A stretch of 64,000 bases of DNA, from NCBI RefSeq assembly GCF_000576595.1, contig NZ_AWSA01000001.1, positions 124,001 through 188,000 of the forward strand, in the 5' to 3' direction. The stretch is from Intrasporangium oryzae NRRL B-24470. GTDB taxonomy: Bacteria; Actinomycetota; Actinomycetes; Actinomycetales; Dermatophilaceae. Numbering within the stretch: position 1 is the stretch's first letter; each line of letters begins with the position of its first letter. Shown piece by piece: positions 35,641 to 45,021 of this stretch. Made by a program: the position numbers and the translations under genes. The notes beneath the pieces were generated by a model that saw only the letters and a list, made by a program, of their open reading frames with translations, did not search any database and was not told the origin of the DNA.

Positions 35641-36026
35641 GGCCTGCGGTCGCCCGGCGTGACCGTGGGCGGCCGCGAGGCCTCGGCCTCGGCAGCGGCG
35701 AGGGCGGACTCGACGTCGGGGTGGATCTCGAAGACCTTGTCCAGGCCGGTGATCGAGAAGACCTTGAGGACACGCTCCTCGGTCCCGACGAGGCGAAGCG
35801 CACCCCCGCGAGTGCGGGCGAGCTTGAGGCGGCCGACCAGGACACCGAGCCCGGTCGAGTCGAGGAAGGTGACGTTGGTCAGGTCGACGACGAGGTCGGT
35901 CCGGCCTGCCTGGATCTGTTCGTCGAGCTTCTCGCGCACCAGCGGTGCGGTGTAGACGTCGATCTCGCCGCCGAGGTGGACCACGGTCCTATCGCCGTGG
36001 TCGACTCGCGTGATCGAGAGATCCAC
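35637..36026 (-). CDS. STAS-domain anti-sigma factor antagonist
   Basis: 129 residues, GTG start preceded by AAGGGGAA. This is a single STAS domain with the phosphorylation motif [10 protein letters not shown]; Ser57 is the predicted site whose phosphorylation by an anti-sigma kinase would switch off its ability to free a sigma factor. Only this partner of the switch is present here, with no anti-sigma factor or sigma gene nearby. It is first in a two-gene operon with the methyltransferase and divergent from the helicase. Confidence 0.92.
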   Translation of the reverse strand: MDLSITRVDHGDRTVVHLGGEIDVYTAPLVREKLDEQIQAGRTDLVVDLTNVTFLDSTGLGVLVGRLKLARTRGGALRLVGTEERVLKVFSITGLDKVFEIHPDVESALAAAEAEASRPPTVTPGDRRP

Positions 36027-36159
36027 CGGTTCCCCTTCCCTGTTGTGGCTGGGTCACGCCGGCGAATGGGTCCTTCGTGACACCGCCAGCCCGCCTGACC
36101 GCGGAGTAACATGCCCCGCTCGCTCGCTACCGTACCCCGACGACATACGGTTGCTCCAC

Positions 36160-38535
36160 ATGAAACGGCCCGCCTCGACGACTGAGCACCGGCCCGGAAA
36201 GTCCCGGCCGGAGCGCGGCGGCGTGCGCCCTGAGAGCGTTCCCACGACGGGGCTCGATCCGGCGGGCCTGCTCGGGCGCCTCGCCGGCGACGAGCCGGGT
36301 CGTCTCCTCCACGTCCACGAGGTCCCCGCCCGGACCGCCCGGCTCGCGGAGTGGCCTGAGTGGGTGGACCCGACCCTGCTGGGCGCCCTCGTCGGCTCGG
36401 GTATCGCCGCGCCGTGGAGCCACCAGGTCGAGGTCGCCGAGGCGGCACGCCTGGGGCGGCATGTCGTCGTCGCGACGGGGACGGCCTCGGGCAAGAGCCT
36501 CGGCTACCTCCTGCCCGTGCTCTCCGACCTCATCGAGGGAGCCGCCGCCCCGAACGGCCGCGGCACCACCGCCCTCTACGTCTCGCCGACGAAGGCGCTG
36601 GCGGCCGACCAGCTCGCCCGGGTCACCGGGCTCGCGCTGCCCGGCGTACGGCCCGCGACATATGACGGCGACACGCCGAGCGACGAGCGGCGCTGGATCC
36701 GCGACCACGCGAACCTCGTCCTGACCAACCCGGACCTGCTCCACCACTCGCTCCTGCCGGGGCACGACCGCTGGGCCTCGTTTCTCCGGGCCCTGCGCTA
36801 CGTCGTCATCGACGAGTGCCACGTCTACAAGGGGGTCTTCGGGTCGCACCAGGCCGCCGTCCTGCGCCGGCTGCGGCGCGTCGCGGCGCGCTACCGCGCC
36901 ACGCCGACCTTCGTCTTCGCCTCGGCCACCGTCGCGGAGCCCGAGGAGCACGCCTCCCGCCTGCTCGGTATGCCGGTCAGCGCGGTCACCCTCGACGGCT
37001 CGCCTCGCGGGGCGATGACGTTCGCCCTCTGGGAGCCGCCGCTGTCGACGGACGAGCAGGGGGCATCGAAGCGGGTCAGCACCCTGACCGAGGTGGGAAG
37101 CCTGCTTGCCGGCTGCGTGCGCGAGGACGTCCAGACGGTCGCGTTCGCCCGCTCGCGTGCGGCGGTCGAGGTCGTCGCCACGATCGCCCGCGAGCGGGTG
37201 TCGGTGAGCGACGAGGGGCGGATCGCGGCATACCGGGGCGGCTACCTGCCCGAGGAGCGGCGGGAGCTCGAGCGCGGCCTGCGGGGGCGCGACATCCTCG
37301 GGCTCGCCGCGACGAACGCCCTCGAGCTCGGAGTCGACGTGAGCGGCCTCGACGCCGTCCTGCTCGCCGGCTGGCCGGGGACCCGGGCGTCGCTGTGGCA
37401 GCAGGCCGGACGGGCGGGCCGCTCCGGTGGGCGGTCGCTCGCGGTCCTCGTCGCGGCCGACGACCCGCTCGACACCTACGTCGTGCACCACCCGGAGACG
37501 GTCTTCGGCCGAGGGGTCGAGGCGACGGTCGTCGACCCGGACAACCCCTACGTCCTCGCGCCGCACCTCGCCGCGGCGGCCGCCGAGCTGCCGATGACCG
37601 AGGCCGACGTCGAGGTCTTCGGCCCGCAGACCCTCCCGCTCCTCGATGCGCTCGTCGCCCGCGGCATCCTCAAGAAGCGGCCCCGAGGCTGGTTCTGGGG
37701 CCGCGACGACCGGCCCGCAGACCATCTCTCGCTCCGTGGCGCCGGGGAGCCGGTCCGCATCGTCGAGACGCGGACCGGTCGGGTCATCGGGACGGTCGAC
37801 GACGCGTCAGCACACGCGCAGGTCCACACCGGGGCGGTCCACCTCCACCAAGGACAGTCGTGGGTCATCACCGAGCTCGACCTCGACGACCACGCGGCGT
37901 TCGCCGTGCGCGGCGATCCGGGCTGGACGACACAGGCCCGATCGACGAGCGAGTTCGAGATCGTCCACGAGCTCGAGCACGAGGACTGGGGGCCGTTGCG
38001 CTGCTCCTTCGGCCACGTGACCGTCCGCAACCAGGTCGTGTCGTTCCTCCGCCGCCTGCCGGGTGGCGAGGTCCTCGGAGAGCACCCGCTCGACCTGCCG
38101 CCGCGCTCGCTCGCCACCAAGGCGGTGTGGTGGACGCTCCCCGTCGAGGTCCTCGAGGCTGTCGGCGTCGACGAGGCCGCCATCCCCGGCGCTGCGCACG
38201 CCGCCGAGCACGCTGCGATCGGAATGCTGCCGCTCTTCGCGACGGCTGACCGTTGGGACATCGGAGGGGTCTCGACGGCTCTGCACCCCGACACCGGCCT
38301 GCCGACGATCCTCATCTACGACGGCCATCCGGGCGGCGCGGGCTTCGCCGAGCGTGGCTTCCGGCAGATCCGGACCTGGCTCGGGGCGACCCGCGACGCG
38401 ATCGAGTCCTGCGAGTGCCCGAGCGGGTGTCCCTCGTGCATCCAGTCGCCGAAGTGCGGCAACGGCAACGAGCCGCTGGACAAGCGTGGCGCCCTCGCCC
38501 TTCTCGACCTCACCCTGCGACACGCCGGCGCCTGA
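36160..38535 (+). CDS. DEAD/DEAH helicase with DUF1998 zinc cluster (MrfA/YprA type)
   Basis: 791 residues from ATG 36160; the open frame reaches back to 36010 over the STAS promoter. Helicase motifs: SHQVEVAEAARLG (Q-motif region), GTASGKSLGY near 107, DECH near D218, QQAGRAGRSG in the C-terminal RecA lobe. The end is a four-cysteine cluster CECPSGCPSCIQSPKCG (about 751-767) of the DUF1998 type. The domain order matches Bacillus MrfA (YprA), a 3'-5' DNA helicase for mitomycin-type damage repair, and Rv3649. It is divergent from the STAS gene with about 130 bases between. Confidence 0.92.
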   Translation: MKRPASTTEHRPGKSRPERGGVRPESVPTTGLDPAGLLGRLAGDEPGRLLHVHEVPARTARLAEWPEWVDPTLLGALVGSGIAAPWSHQVEVAEAARLGRHVVVATGTASGKSLGYLLPVLSDLIEGAAAPNGRGTTALYVSPTKALAADQLARVTGLALPGVRPATYDGDTPSDERRWIRDHANLVLTNPDLLHHSLLPGHDRWASFLRALRYVVIDECHVYKGVFGSHQAAVLRRLRRVAARYRATPTFVFASATVAEPEEHASRLLGMPVSAVTLDGSPRGAMTFALWEPPLSTDEQGASKRVSTLTEVGSLLAGCVREDVQTVAFARSRAAVEVVATIARERVSVSDEGRIAAYRGGYLPEERRELERGLRGRDILGLAATNALELGVDVSGLDAVLLAGWPGTRASLWQQAGRAGRSGGRSLAVLVAADDPLDTYVVHHPETVFGRGVEATVVDPDNPYVLAPHLAAAAAELPMTEADVEVFGPQTLPLLDALVARGILKKRPRGWFWGRDDRPADHLSLRGAGEPVRIVETRTGRVIGTVDDASAHAQVHTGAVHLHQGQSWVITELDLDDHAAFAVRGDPGWTTQARSTSEFEIVHELEHEDWGPLRCSFGHVTVRNQVVSFLRRLPGGEVLGEHPLDLPPRSLATKAVWWTLPVEVLEAVGVDEAAIPGAAHAAEHAAIGMLPLFATADRWDIGGVSTALHPDTGLPTILIYDGHPGGAGFAERGFRQIRTWLGATRDAIESCECPSGCPSCIQSPKCGNGNEPLDKRGALALLDLTLRHAGA

Positions 38536-38566
38536 GCCCTCGCCGCGCCGCGGCCTGACTCCCCAG

Positions 38567-38715
38567 AGCGACCACAGCAGGTCCGCCCCGGCGAAGAAGC
38601 TCCGGCCCGCACCCCCGTAGCGACCACAGCAGGTCCGCCCCGGCGAAGAAGCTGCGGCCCGCACCCCCGGAGCGACCACAGCAGGTGCGCCCCGGCGAAG
38701 AAGCTCCGGCCGGCG
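38567..38715. repeat. 52-bp intergenic tandem repeat, three copies (array 2)
   Basis: Units start at 38567, 38619 and 38671 (period 52, third copy ending near 38715), each beginning AGCGACCACAGCAGGT and containing CCGGCGAAGAAGCT. The reverse complement of the 9501 array contains the closely similar core ACCACAACAAGTCCGCC and has the same period, so both belong to one family. It is non-coding because 52 is not a multiple of three. The array occupies half of the 329-base gap 38536-38864; the other half is an AT-rich promoter and operator zone for the sulfate transporter. Confidence 0.85.
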
Positions 38716-38741
38716 AGGGGGACGAATCGGGCTTCCACACT

Positions 38742-38758
38742 GTGAGAAATAATCTCAC
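38742..38758. promoter_or_regulatory. palindromic operator upstream of the sulfate transporter
   Basis: GTGAGA-AATAA-TCTCAC, a perfect 6-bp inverted repeat with 5-bp AT spacer, inside an AT-rich island, 107 bp before the first gene. It is followed by TTGACC at 38764, a possible -35. A regulator responding to sulfur supply is expected; the Rrf2 gene at the end of the cluster is a candidate. Confidence 0.55.
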
Positions 38759-38781
38759 GTTATTTGACCAGTAACGCCAGA

Positions 38782-38809
38782 CTATCGAAAGATCCTACTC
38801 ATCCGATAG
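38782..38809. promoter_or_regulatory. second inverted repeat in the sulfate transporter leader
   Basis: CTATCG at 38782-38787 and CGATAG at 38804-38809 form a 6-bp inverted repeat with a 16-base spacer, between the palindrome at 38742 and the ribosome binding site (CAGGAG before ATG 38865). It may be a second operator or a leader hairpin. I found no cysteine-rich leader peptide. Confidence 0.4.
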
Positions 38810-38864
38810 GAGAGACCCACTCTCCGCACCCGAGCGCAGCCGCGCCAGAACCTCAGGAGCCCGA

Positions 38865-39899
38865 ATGAGCCCCCGCCTCGCCATCGCCGCCGCAACCCTC
38901 AGCGCCGCCCTGGGCCTGTCGGCGTGCGCGGGCGGCTCGAGCGACGTCGTCGACCAGCCCGGCGCGACCAACGCCGCCGCCGGAGTCCAGACGAGCACCG
39001 TCAACCTCTATGCGTATGCCGTCCCGAAGGTCGCCTTCGACGTCCTCATCCCGGCCTTCCAGAAGACGCCGGCAGGCGCAGGGGTCCAGTTCCAGCAGAG
39101 TTACGGCGCCTCGGGCGACCAGAGCCGCAAGGTGGCCGCCGGCGCTCCTGCCGACTTCGTCAACTTCTCGGTCGAGCCTGACGTGACGCGCCTCGTCGAC
39201 GCCGGCCTCGTCGACGCGAGCTGGAACGCCAACGCCCACAAGGGGATCCCCTTCGGCTCGGTGGTGACAATCGTGGTGCGCAAGGGCAACCCCAAGGGCA
39301 TCAAGACGTGGGACGACCTGCTCAAGCCCGGCGTCGAGGTCGTAACGCCCAACCCGTTCTCCTCCGGCTCGGCGAAGTGGAACCTCCTCGCGCCGTATGC
39401 CGTGAAGAGCGGGGGCGGCGCGAACAAGCAGGCCGGGCTCGACTACATCAGCAAGCTCGTCATCGAGCACGTCAAGATCCAGCCGAAGTCCGGTCGCGAG
39501 GCCACCGAGGCCTTCCTCCAGGGCAGCGGCGACGCGCTCCTCAGCTACGAGAACGAGGCTCTCTTCATCGAGAAGAAGGGAGACCCGGTCGAGCACGTCA
39601 CCCCCTCGGAGACCTTCAAGATCGAGAACCCGGCCGCGGTCCTCAAGGGCAGCCCCAACGTCGCCAAGGCCAAGGCGTTCAACGACTACCTCTACACGCC
39701 CGAGGCGCAGAAGCTCATCGCCGAAGCAGGCTTCCGCCCCGTCGACGTGGCCGTCGCCAAGGAGTTCGCCGCACGCTTCCCCGTCCCGGCGAAGCTCTGG
39801 ACCATCGACGACCTCGGCGGCTGGAAGACCGTCGACAGCAGCCTCTTCAAGAAGGACGTCGGCGCCATCGCCGTCATCTATGACAAGGCCACCAAGTGA
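38865..39899 (+). CDS. sulfate/thiosulfate ABC transporter substrate-binding lipoprotein
   Basis: 344 residues. Signal peptide with lipobox LSAC (Cys near 20), then a sulfate-binding fold: YGASGDQSRKV near 80 and the family signature NPFSSGSAKWN near 160, the loop that holds the oxyanion by main-chain contacts. It captures sulfate or thiosulfate outside the membrane and delivers it to the CysT-CysW permease. It is first of four overlapping genes (GTGA overlap with cysT) behind an AT-rich regulatory region. Sulfate and thiosulfate specificity cannot be separated by eye; the symbol (sbp or cysP) is left open. Confidence 0.93.
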   Translation: MSPRLAIAAATLSAALGLSACAGGSSDVVDQPGATNAAAGVQTSTVNLYAYAVPKVAFDVLIPAFQKTPAGAGVQFQQSYGASGDQSRKVAAGAPADFVNFSVEPDVTRLVDAGLVDASWNANAHKGIPFGSVVTIVVRKGNPKGIKTWDDLLKPGVEVVTPNPFSSGSAKWNLLAPYAVKSGGGANKQAGLDYISKLVIEHVKIQPKSGREATEAFLQGSGDALLSYENEALFIEKKGDPVEHVTPSETFKIENPAAVLKGSPNVAKAKAFNDYLYTPEAQKLIAEAGFRPVDVAVAKEFAARFPVPAKLWTIDDLGGWKTVDSSLFKKDVGAIAVIYDKATK

Positions 39900-40849
39900 C
39901 CATCCACACGGACCTGGGCAGGAGCGCCGCCGCCGCGGCGCTCCTGCACCCGCGTACCGGCGGCTCGGACGGCGCCGAAACCACCGCCGCCGGACCGGAC
40001 CCGGTCGGCAGCGACCGACCCGACCACCGCGACGGCTCGAGCGCGTCGACGAGCCGGCTCGGCGGCATACGGTCGCTCGGCGTTGGTGTCGTGACGCTCT
40101 GGCTCAGTGTCATCGTGCTGCTCCCGCTCGCGGCGCTGACGGTCGCGGCGTTCGGCGACGGCTGGGCCGGCTTCTGGGAGGCCGTCACCGCCCCTGCGGC
40201 GCTCGCCGCGCTGTGGGTGACCGTCGTGGTCTCTGCCGGGGTCGCGCTCCTCAACGCCGTCATGGGCACGGTCATCGCCTGGGTCCTCGTGCGTGACTCG
40301 TTCCCGGGGCAGCGGTTCGTCAACGCGATCATCGACCTCCCGTTCGCCCTGCCGACGATCGTGGCGAGCATCGTCCTGCTCTCGCTCTACGGCCCGAACA
40401 GCCCCATCGGGGTGCACCTCAACGCGACCCGCTGGGGCCTCATCGTCGCGCTCGCCTTCGTGACGCTCCCCTTCGTCGTCCGGTCGGTCCAGCCCGTGCT
40501 CATCGAGGCCGACCGCGAGGTCGAGGAGGCGGCGGCCTCGCTCGGCGCCTCGAACCTGACGACCTTCCGGCGGATCATCCTGCCGACGCTGGCTCCGGCC
40601 ATCCTCAGCGGGACGGGCCTTGCCTTCGCGCGCGCCATCGGCGAGTACGGCTCGGTCGTGCTCATCGGCGGCAACATCCCGCGAGAGACGCAGGTCGCCT
40701 CGCAGTACATCCAGCAGCAGATCGAGATCGACAGCCCGCAGGCGGCCGCCGCCGTCTCCGTCGCGCTGCTCGCCATCGCCTTCGCGACGCTCCTGCTCCT
40801 GCGCGTCGTCGCGAGCCGGAGCCAGCGACGAGAGGAGCGCGCCCCATGA
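39896..40849 (+). CDS. cysT: sulfate ABC transporter permease CysT
   Basis: 317 residues. A long, polar, poorly conserved N-terminal extension (about 55 residues) precedes six membrane helices. The ATPase-coupling EAA loop is [25 protein letters not shown] near 210-235. The [17 protein letters not shown] and [14 protein letters not shown] segments are typical of CysT/CysU. The GTG start overlaps the stop of the binding-protein gene, and the gene overlaps cysW by ATGA. It forms the inner-membrane channel with CysW. Confidence 0.93.
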   Translation: MTIHTDLGRSAAAAALLHPRTGGSDGAETTAAGPDPVGSDRPDHRDGSSASTSRLGGIRSLGVGVVTLWLSVIVLLPLAALTVAAFGDGWAGFWEAVTAPAALAALWVTVVVSAGVALLNAVMGTVIAWVLVRDSFPGQRFVNAIIDLPFALPTIVASIVLLSLYGPNSPIGVHLNATRWGLIVALAFVTLPFVVRSVQPVLIEADREVEEAAASLGASNLTTFRRIILPTLAPAILSGTGLAFARAIGEYGSVVLIGGNIPRETQVASQYIQQQIEIDSPQAAAAVSVALLAIAFATLLLLRVVASRSQRREERAP

Positions 40850-41652
40850 ATACCTCCGCCACGACCCGCATCGGCCTGCGAACGATCGCCCTCGGCTACC
40901 TCCTCGTCCTCATCGGGCTGCCCATCGGCGTCATCCTCTACCGGACGTTCGAGCCGGGGCTCGCGACGTTCTACGCCTCGATCAGCACGCCCGCCGCGAT
41001 CTCCGCCCTCAACCTGTCGCTCCTCATCGTCGGGATCGTCGTCCCGATCAACGTCGTCTTCGGCGTCTTCACGGCGATCGCGCTCGTGCGGTGGCGGTTC
41101 CCCGGCCGCGGGGTCCTCCAGGCGGTCGTCGACCTGCCCTTCGCCGTCTCCCCCGTCGTCGTCGGCGTCGCGCTCATCATGCTCTGGGGGGCGGGTGGCT
41201 GGTTCGGGGCGATCGAGGGGACCGGCTTCCGGGTCATCTTCGGCCTGCCCGGCATGGTCATCGCGACGATCTTCGTGACGCTGCCCTTCGTCGTCCGCGA
41301 GGTGGAGCCGGTCCTCCACGAGATCGGCGAGGACCAGGAACAGGCCGCCTCGACGCTCGGTGCGAGCCGCTGGCAGACGTTCTGGCGGATCACCCTGCCG
41401 GCCATCCGGTGGGGCCTCACCTACGGCGTCGTCCTCACCGTCGCCCGCGCGCTCGGCGAGTTCGGCGCCGTGATCATGGTGTCGTCGGGCTTCCCCGGCG
41501 TCTCGCAGACGCTGACCCTCCTCGTCCACGCGCGCTACATCGACGACCACAACACCTACGGCGCGTATGCCGCCGCCACCCTCCTCATGGGCATCGCACT
41601 CCTCGTGCTCCTGCTCATGACCGTGCTCGACCGCAAGAGGAGCGACCGATGA
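40846..41652 (+). CDS. cysW: sulfate ABC transporter permease CysW
   Basis: 268 residues with six membrane helices. The N-terminus ([22 protein letters not shown]), the [20 protein letters not shown] segment and the EAA loop [25 protein letters not shown] near 165-190 identify the CysW subunit. It pairs with CysT to form the sulfate channel driven by CysA. It overlaps both neighbours by four bases (ATGA). Confidence 0.94.
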   Translation: MNTSATTRIGLRTIALGYLLVLIGLPIGVILYRTFEPGLATFYASISTPAAISALNLSLLIVGIVVPINVVFGVFTAIALVRWRFPGRGVLQAVVDLPFAVSPVVVGVALIMLWGAGGWFGAIEGTGFRVIFGLPGMVIATIFVTLPFVVREVEPVLHEIGEDQEQAASTLGASRWQTFWRITLPAIRWGLTYGVVLTVARALGEFGAVIMVSSGFPGVSQTLTLLVHARYIDDHNTYGAYAAATLLMGIALLVLLLMTVLDRKRSDR

Positions 41653-42659
41653 TCACCGTGTCCAACGCGAGGAAGCAGTACGGGACGTTCACCGCGCTCG
41701 ACGACGTGTCCGTCGAGATCCCCCGCGGCTCCCTCACCGCGCTCCTCGGCCCGAGCGGATCGGGCAAGTCGACGCTGCTCCGTTCGATCGCCGGACTCGA
41801 GGGGCTCGACTCGGGGGTGGTCACCATCGCCGGCCGCGACGTGACGAAGGAGCCGCCCCAGCGCCGCGGGATCGGCTTCGTCTTCCAGCACTACGCAGCC
41901 TTCAAGCACATGACGGTCCGCGACAACGTCGCCTTCGGCCTCTCGATCCGCAAGCGGCCCAAGGCCGAGATCGCCCGCAAGGTCGACGACCTCCTCGAGA
42001 TCGTCGGGCTCGAGGGGTTCCAGCACCGCTACCCCGCCCAGCTCTCCGGCGGCCAGCGACAGCGCATGGCCCTCGCCCGGGCGCTCGCCGTCGACCCCGA
42101 GGTGCTCCTTCTCGACGAGCCGTTCGGTGCCCTCGACGCCAAGGTCCGCGCCGACCTGCGCACGTGGCTGCGCCGCCTCCACGACGAGGTCCACGTGACG
42201 ACGGTCCTCGTCACGCACGACCAGGAGGAGGCGCTCGACGTCTCCGACCGGATCGCCGTGCTCAACCGGGGTCGGATCGAGCAGGTCGGGGATCCGGTGA
42301 CGCTCTACGACCGGCCGGCCAACGACTTCGTCATGGGGTTCCTCGGGTCGGTCGCGACGCTCGGCGACCAGCTCGTGCGCCCGCACGACATCGTCCTGAC
42401 GCGGGACCGCGCCGTCGCACTCGCCGAGGACGCCAAGGTGCCGGGGTCGCCCGGTGTCATCGAGGCCGTCGTCGAACGGGTCGTGCGCCTCGGCTTCGAG
42501 GTCCGGGTGGAGCTGCGCGCCGACTCCGGCGAGCGCTTCGCCGCCCAGATCACGCGGCGGGACGCGTTCGATCTCGAGCTCCACACGGGCGAGACGGTCT
42601 TCGCGCGGGCGGCGCACCGGTCGAGCGTCATCGAGATCGACCCGGCCCTCGCGATCTGA
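41649..42659 (+). CDS. cysA: sulfate ABC transporter ATPase CysA
   Basis: 336 residues from ATG 41649. Walker A GPSGSGKS at 34-41, signature LSGGQRQR near 132, Walker [13 protein letters not shown]-loop [11 protein letters not shown]-terminal regulatory TOBE-like domain follows (about 240-336, [13 protein letters not shown]). It powers sulfate uptake through CysTW. It is the last of the four-gene operon; 341 bases separate it from the Rrf2 regulator gene. Confidence 0.94.
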   Translation: MITVSNARKQYGTFTALDDVSVEIPRGSLTALLGPSGSGKSTLLRSIAGLEGLDSGVVTIAGRDVTKEPPQRRGIGFVFQHYAAFKHMTVRDNVAFGLSIRKRPKAEIARKVDDLLEIVGLEGFQHRYPAQLSGGQRQRMALARALAVDPEVLLLDEPFGALDAKVRADLRTWLRRLHDEVHVTTVLVTHDQEEALDVSDRIAVLNRGRIEQVGDPVTLYDRPANDFVMGFLGSVATLGDQLVRPHDIVLTRDRAVALAEDAKVPGSPGVIEAVVERVVRLGFEVRVELRADSGERFAAQITRRDAFDLELHTGETVFARAAHRSSVIEIDPALAI

Positions 42660-42850
42660 GCGCCGAACACGGCGTTCCTGCCCGAATGGGAACCGGACGC
42701 GCCGGTGCCCCCGCGCGTTCGGCACCGCGCGACTCGTCCGGTCCCACCGCGTGGCCCGGGTCACACTGCGCCGGGTGGGCGGCATAACGTATGCCGCGAG
42801 CCCGGGTCCGCGACGACGCCCCGTCAGGGGTCGGCTCGGACGCCCGGGCG

Positions 42851-42886
42851 CCGGGGCGGTGAGGGGACGACACCTCGCCGCCCCGG
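42851..42886. terminator. hairpin in the 341-base gap between cysA and the Rrf2 gene
   Basis: Arms 42851-42864 (CCGGGGCGGTGAGG) and 42873-42886 pair over 14 bp with one G-T pair and an 8-base loop, a possible terminator for cysA. The gap 42660-43000 also holds one GTATGCCG (42789) and GAAC-rich sequence near 42665 weakly like the 2014 repeat. No gene is evident; the promoter of the Rrf2 gene must lie in its last part. Confidence 0.55.
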
Positions 42887-43000
42887 ACCTCATGACGCCG
42901 GCCGGACGACCTCCAGGTGCCCGGCCCGAGGTGCGGGTTCTCGAGGTGACGGTTCTCGGGGCTCCGGCTCCTCGCGTGCGCAGTGCGGCAGACTTCATCC

Positions 43001-43465
43001 GTGGACATCTCCGCGCGCGTCGACTATGCCGTCAGGGCGATGCTGATCCTTGCTGACGCGGATGCTCGCGGTGCCGGCCCGATCAGCATCGACACGCTCG
43101 CGAGCGAGCAGGATCTCCCGCGGAAGTTCCTGGAGGCCATCTTCGCCGATCTGCGCCGAGCCGACCTGGTCGTCAGCAGGCGCGGCGCCCGGGGCGGCTA
43201 CGTGCTCAGCCGGGCTCGGACCGAGATCAGCGTCGGCGACGTCTTCCGGGCCGTCGACGGGCCCCTCGCGGAGGTGAGGGGACTGCGCCCCCACGAGACC
43301 GAGTACCACGGGGTCGCCTCGCACCTGCCGAGCCTGTGGGTGGCGGTCCGGGCGAGCCTCCGCGAGGTGCTCGACGACACCTCGATCGAAGACCTGCGCA
43401 CCGGGAACCTGCCTGACCGCGTGCGCCGGCTCGTCGCCGCCCCCGACGCCTGGCGCAACCGCTGA
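43001..43465 (+). CDS. Rrf2-family regulator, CymR-like
   Basis: 154 residues from GTG 43001 (VDISARVDYAVRAML). Winged helix-turn-helix: DYAVRAMLILADADARG, the recognition region DLPRKFLEAIFADLRRADLV, and the wing SRRGARGGYVLSR. No cysteines are present, so it cannot hold an iron-sulfur cluster as IscR and NsrR do; it resembles CymR, the cysteine-metabolism repressor. Position after the sulfate importer supports control of sulfur uptake, possibly through the palindrome at 38742. The in-frame start 18 bases earlier is less likely. Confidence 0.88.
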   Translation: MDISARVDYAVRAMLILADADARGAGPISIDTLASEQDLPRKFLEAIFADLRRADLVVSRRGARGGYVLSRARTEISVGDVFRAVDGPLAEVRGLRPHETEYHGVASHLPSLWVAVRASLREVLDDTSIEDLRTGNLPDRVRRLVAAPDAWRNR

Positions 43466-43645
43466 GCCGACGCAGGCTCCGGACCTGACCGGCCCTGACC
43501 GGCCCTGAGGGAGCAGGTGGGCTCGCACCAGCTTTCCCGTCATGGGATCGGCGGGCCCGCTCGTGCCGGCCGGGGCGGGGCATCACCCTCTCGCCCCGGC
43601 CACGCAGTCGAGTCCGGCCCAGAAACCCCCTGAGGCCTCGTCGCA

Positions 43646-44194
43646 TCACCTCGCTCGCCCAGGGGTCGCGGGGCCTGCGGCCGCACGGGCCACCGCTTGA
43701 CCGGCGCCACCGCGGACCCGGACGGCGACCACGACCTCGATGTCGGTCCCGTGAACCGTGCATCGCCTGAGAACCGCTCCGTTGGCCCGAGCGACCGAGT
43801 CGGCGCGGGCGCAACCGCCGGTGCGAGGGCCGGAGCCCGTCAGCCAAGGGCGCACTGCCTCGGCGCCGGCAAGGGCCGCGAGGTCCGCAGCGAGCCGCGC
43901 CCGGTGGCTGGCCTCGACGGCGGCCGCGACGGACAGCCCGGCCGCCGTGAGCACGACCAGGAGCGCGACCGCGCCGATCGCGAGCACCGACCCGGACCCT
44001 CGGTCCCGAGATCGCTGCGGCGCGGCACGCCCCGGCCAGGACTTCGGACCGCGAGGTCCACCGGGCGCGCCGAGGGATGGCAGAGCCGCGCCATCGTGGC
44101 CCTGACGGCACCGCCCGCCCGGATCCGGCACACTCGGGCGGCCCGTCCACCGGGCGCGAAGGCGGCCTGGGTGCCCGGGCGACACCGTCGTCAT
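43646..44194 (-). CDS. Tad pilus minor pilin-like protein (Rv3654c/TadE-like)
   Basis: 182 residues from ATG 44194, which overlaps the upstream stop (ATGA). A long Arg/Pro/Gly-rich N-terminus (about 65 residues) precedes a single hydrophobic helix GSVLAIGAVALLVVLTAAGLSVAAA and a helical ASHRARLAADLAALAGAEA segment, as in Rv3654c-type TadE/G-like proteins of the actinobacterial pilus locus, with two cysteines toward the end. It is the last gene of the seven-gene minus-strand operon, convergent with the Rrf2 gene. An assembly factor or minor pilin role is inferred from context. Confidence 0.8.
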   Translation of the reverse strand: MTTVSPGHPGRLRARWTGRPSVPDPGGRCRQGHDGAALPSLGAPGGPRGPKSWPGRAAPQRSRDRGSGSVLAIGAVALLVVLTAAGLSVAAAVEASHRARLAADLAALAGAEAVRPWLTGSGPRTGGCARADSVARANGAVLRRCTVHGTDIEVVVAVRVRGGAGQAVARAAAGPATPGRAR

Positions 44195-44733
44195 GGCGGG
44201 CTCGGGATCTCGACGGGGGTGATCGCCGACGCCGAGACCGTCCACCCGGGCACGATGCCCCACTCTCCGGAGCGGGCCCGCACGACGACATGGACCTCGT
44301 CCCCAGCTGTCACGAGGTCGATCTCCGCTCCGGCCGGGGCCGCGGTCAGTGCCAACCGGCGAGCCTCCTCGACCGGGTCTCCGCGTGCCGCCGCCCGGCC
44401 CGCCAGCCGAGCGGCATCGACACAGCGGATCTGGTCCACCCCGGCCATGAGTCCGGCGGCGCAGACGACGAGGACGAGCGTGACGGCCGGGAGGGCGACG
44501 GCGAGCTCGGCCGTCACCATCCCGCCGTCACGCCGCCCCGCCTCCGGGACTGCGCGGCCACGTGCGGGCTCCCACGTTCGGCCCGGGCCGCACCCGCCAG
44601 GCTCCCTCCGCGGGGCGTCAGCTCTCCGAGAACGTTTCCTTCCGCCCCGCGGCCCGGGCCACCTCCAAGGGCCTGGTTTGCGCCTGCATTCCGTCCGTCT
44701 GTTCCGGGTCGGTGGTGGCACGGTCTGCGTCAC
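44191..44733 (-). CDS. TadE-family pilus protein
   Basis: 180 residues if it starts at GTG 44733, which overlaps the pilin stop (GTGA). The first 70 residues are Arg/Pro-rich, so a later start near MVTAELAVALP (44520) is possible. That motif is the TadE signature: a Gly-Met-Val-Thr-Ala-Glu junction followed by one hydrophobic helix, resembling a type IV prepilin cleavage site with Glu5. TadE proteins are minor pilins or pilus-assembly pseudopilins. Neighbours on both sides overlap by four bases. Confidence 0.82.
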   Translation of the reverse strand: MTQTVPPPTRNRRTECRRKPGPWRWPGPRGGRKRSRRADAPRREPGGCGPGRTWEPARGRAVPEAGRRDGGMVTAELAVALPAVTLVLVVCAAGLMAGVDQIRCVDAARLAGRAAARGDPVEEARRLALTAAPAGAEIDLVTAGDEVHVVVRARSGEWGIVPGWTVSASAITPVEIPSPP

Positions 44734-44918
44734 CCGGCGATCCCGAGCGCACTCTGCACGATGCCCTCGAGCGCGCCGCGAACGGCGTCGGACTTGACCA
44801 CCCCGAGGAGCACGAGAGCGAAGGTGCAGGCCGCCATGATCCCGACGGCATACTCGGCCGTTGTCATGCCGGCGTCGCCCCGAGGGCGTCGGCTCATTGC
44901 TGTGAGGAGTCGATTCAT
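44730..44918 (-). CDS. Flp-pilin-like small protein (DUF4244)
   Basis: 62 residues from ATG 44918, preceded by AAGGGAA; an in-frame start at 44987 would add 23 residues. The sequence has a basic head, then GDAGMTTAEYAVGIMAACTFALVLLGVV, a Gly/Met junction with Glu at +5 and a hydrophobic helix, which is the prepilin pattern. It is the DUF4244 family that takes the place of Flp pilin in the actinobacterial Tad locus (Rv3656c). It is the likely major pilin subunit; the prepilin peptidase is not in this window. Confidence 0.85.
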   Translation of the reverse strand: MNRLLTAMSRRPRGDAGMTTAEYAVGIMAACTFALVLLGVVKSDAVRGALEGIVQSALGIAG

Positions 44919-45021
44919 CTGAGTTCCCTTCTCTTGCAGTTCATCCCGCCGGAGGTACCGGTGGGAGGTTGGAGATCCGGTGTCCACGTGAGTGACCCCG
45001 AGAGGGCGTTCCCCGCCGCCG

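Noticed and set aside
42661-42720. Third member of the 2014/33969 repeat family
   Set aside because: GAACACGGCGTTC and GCGCGTTCGGCACC are present but too diverged and not in a paired arrangement.
43001-43465. Iron-sulfur sensing IscR or NsrR
   Set aside because: The protein contains no cysteine, so it cannot ligate a cluster as those regulators do.
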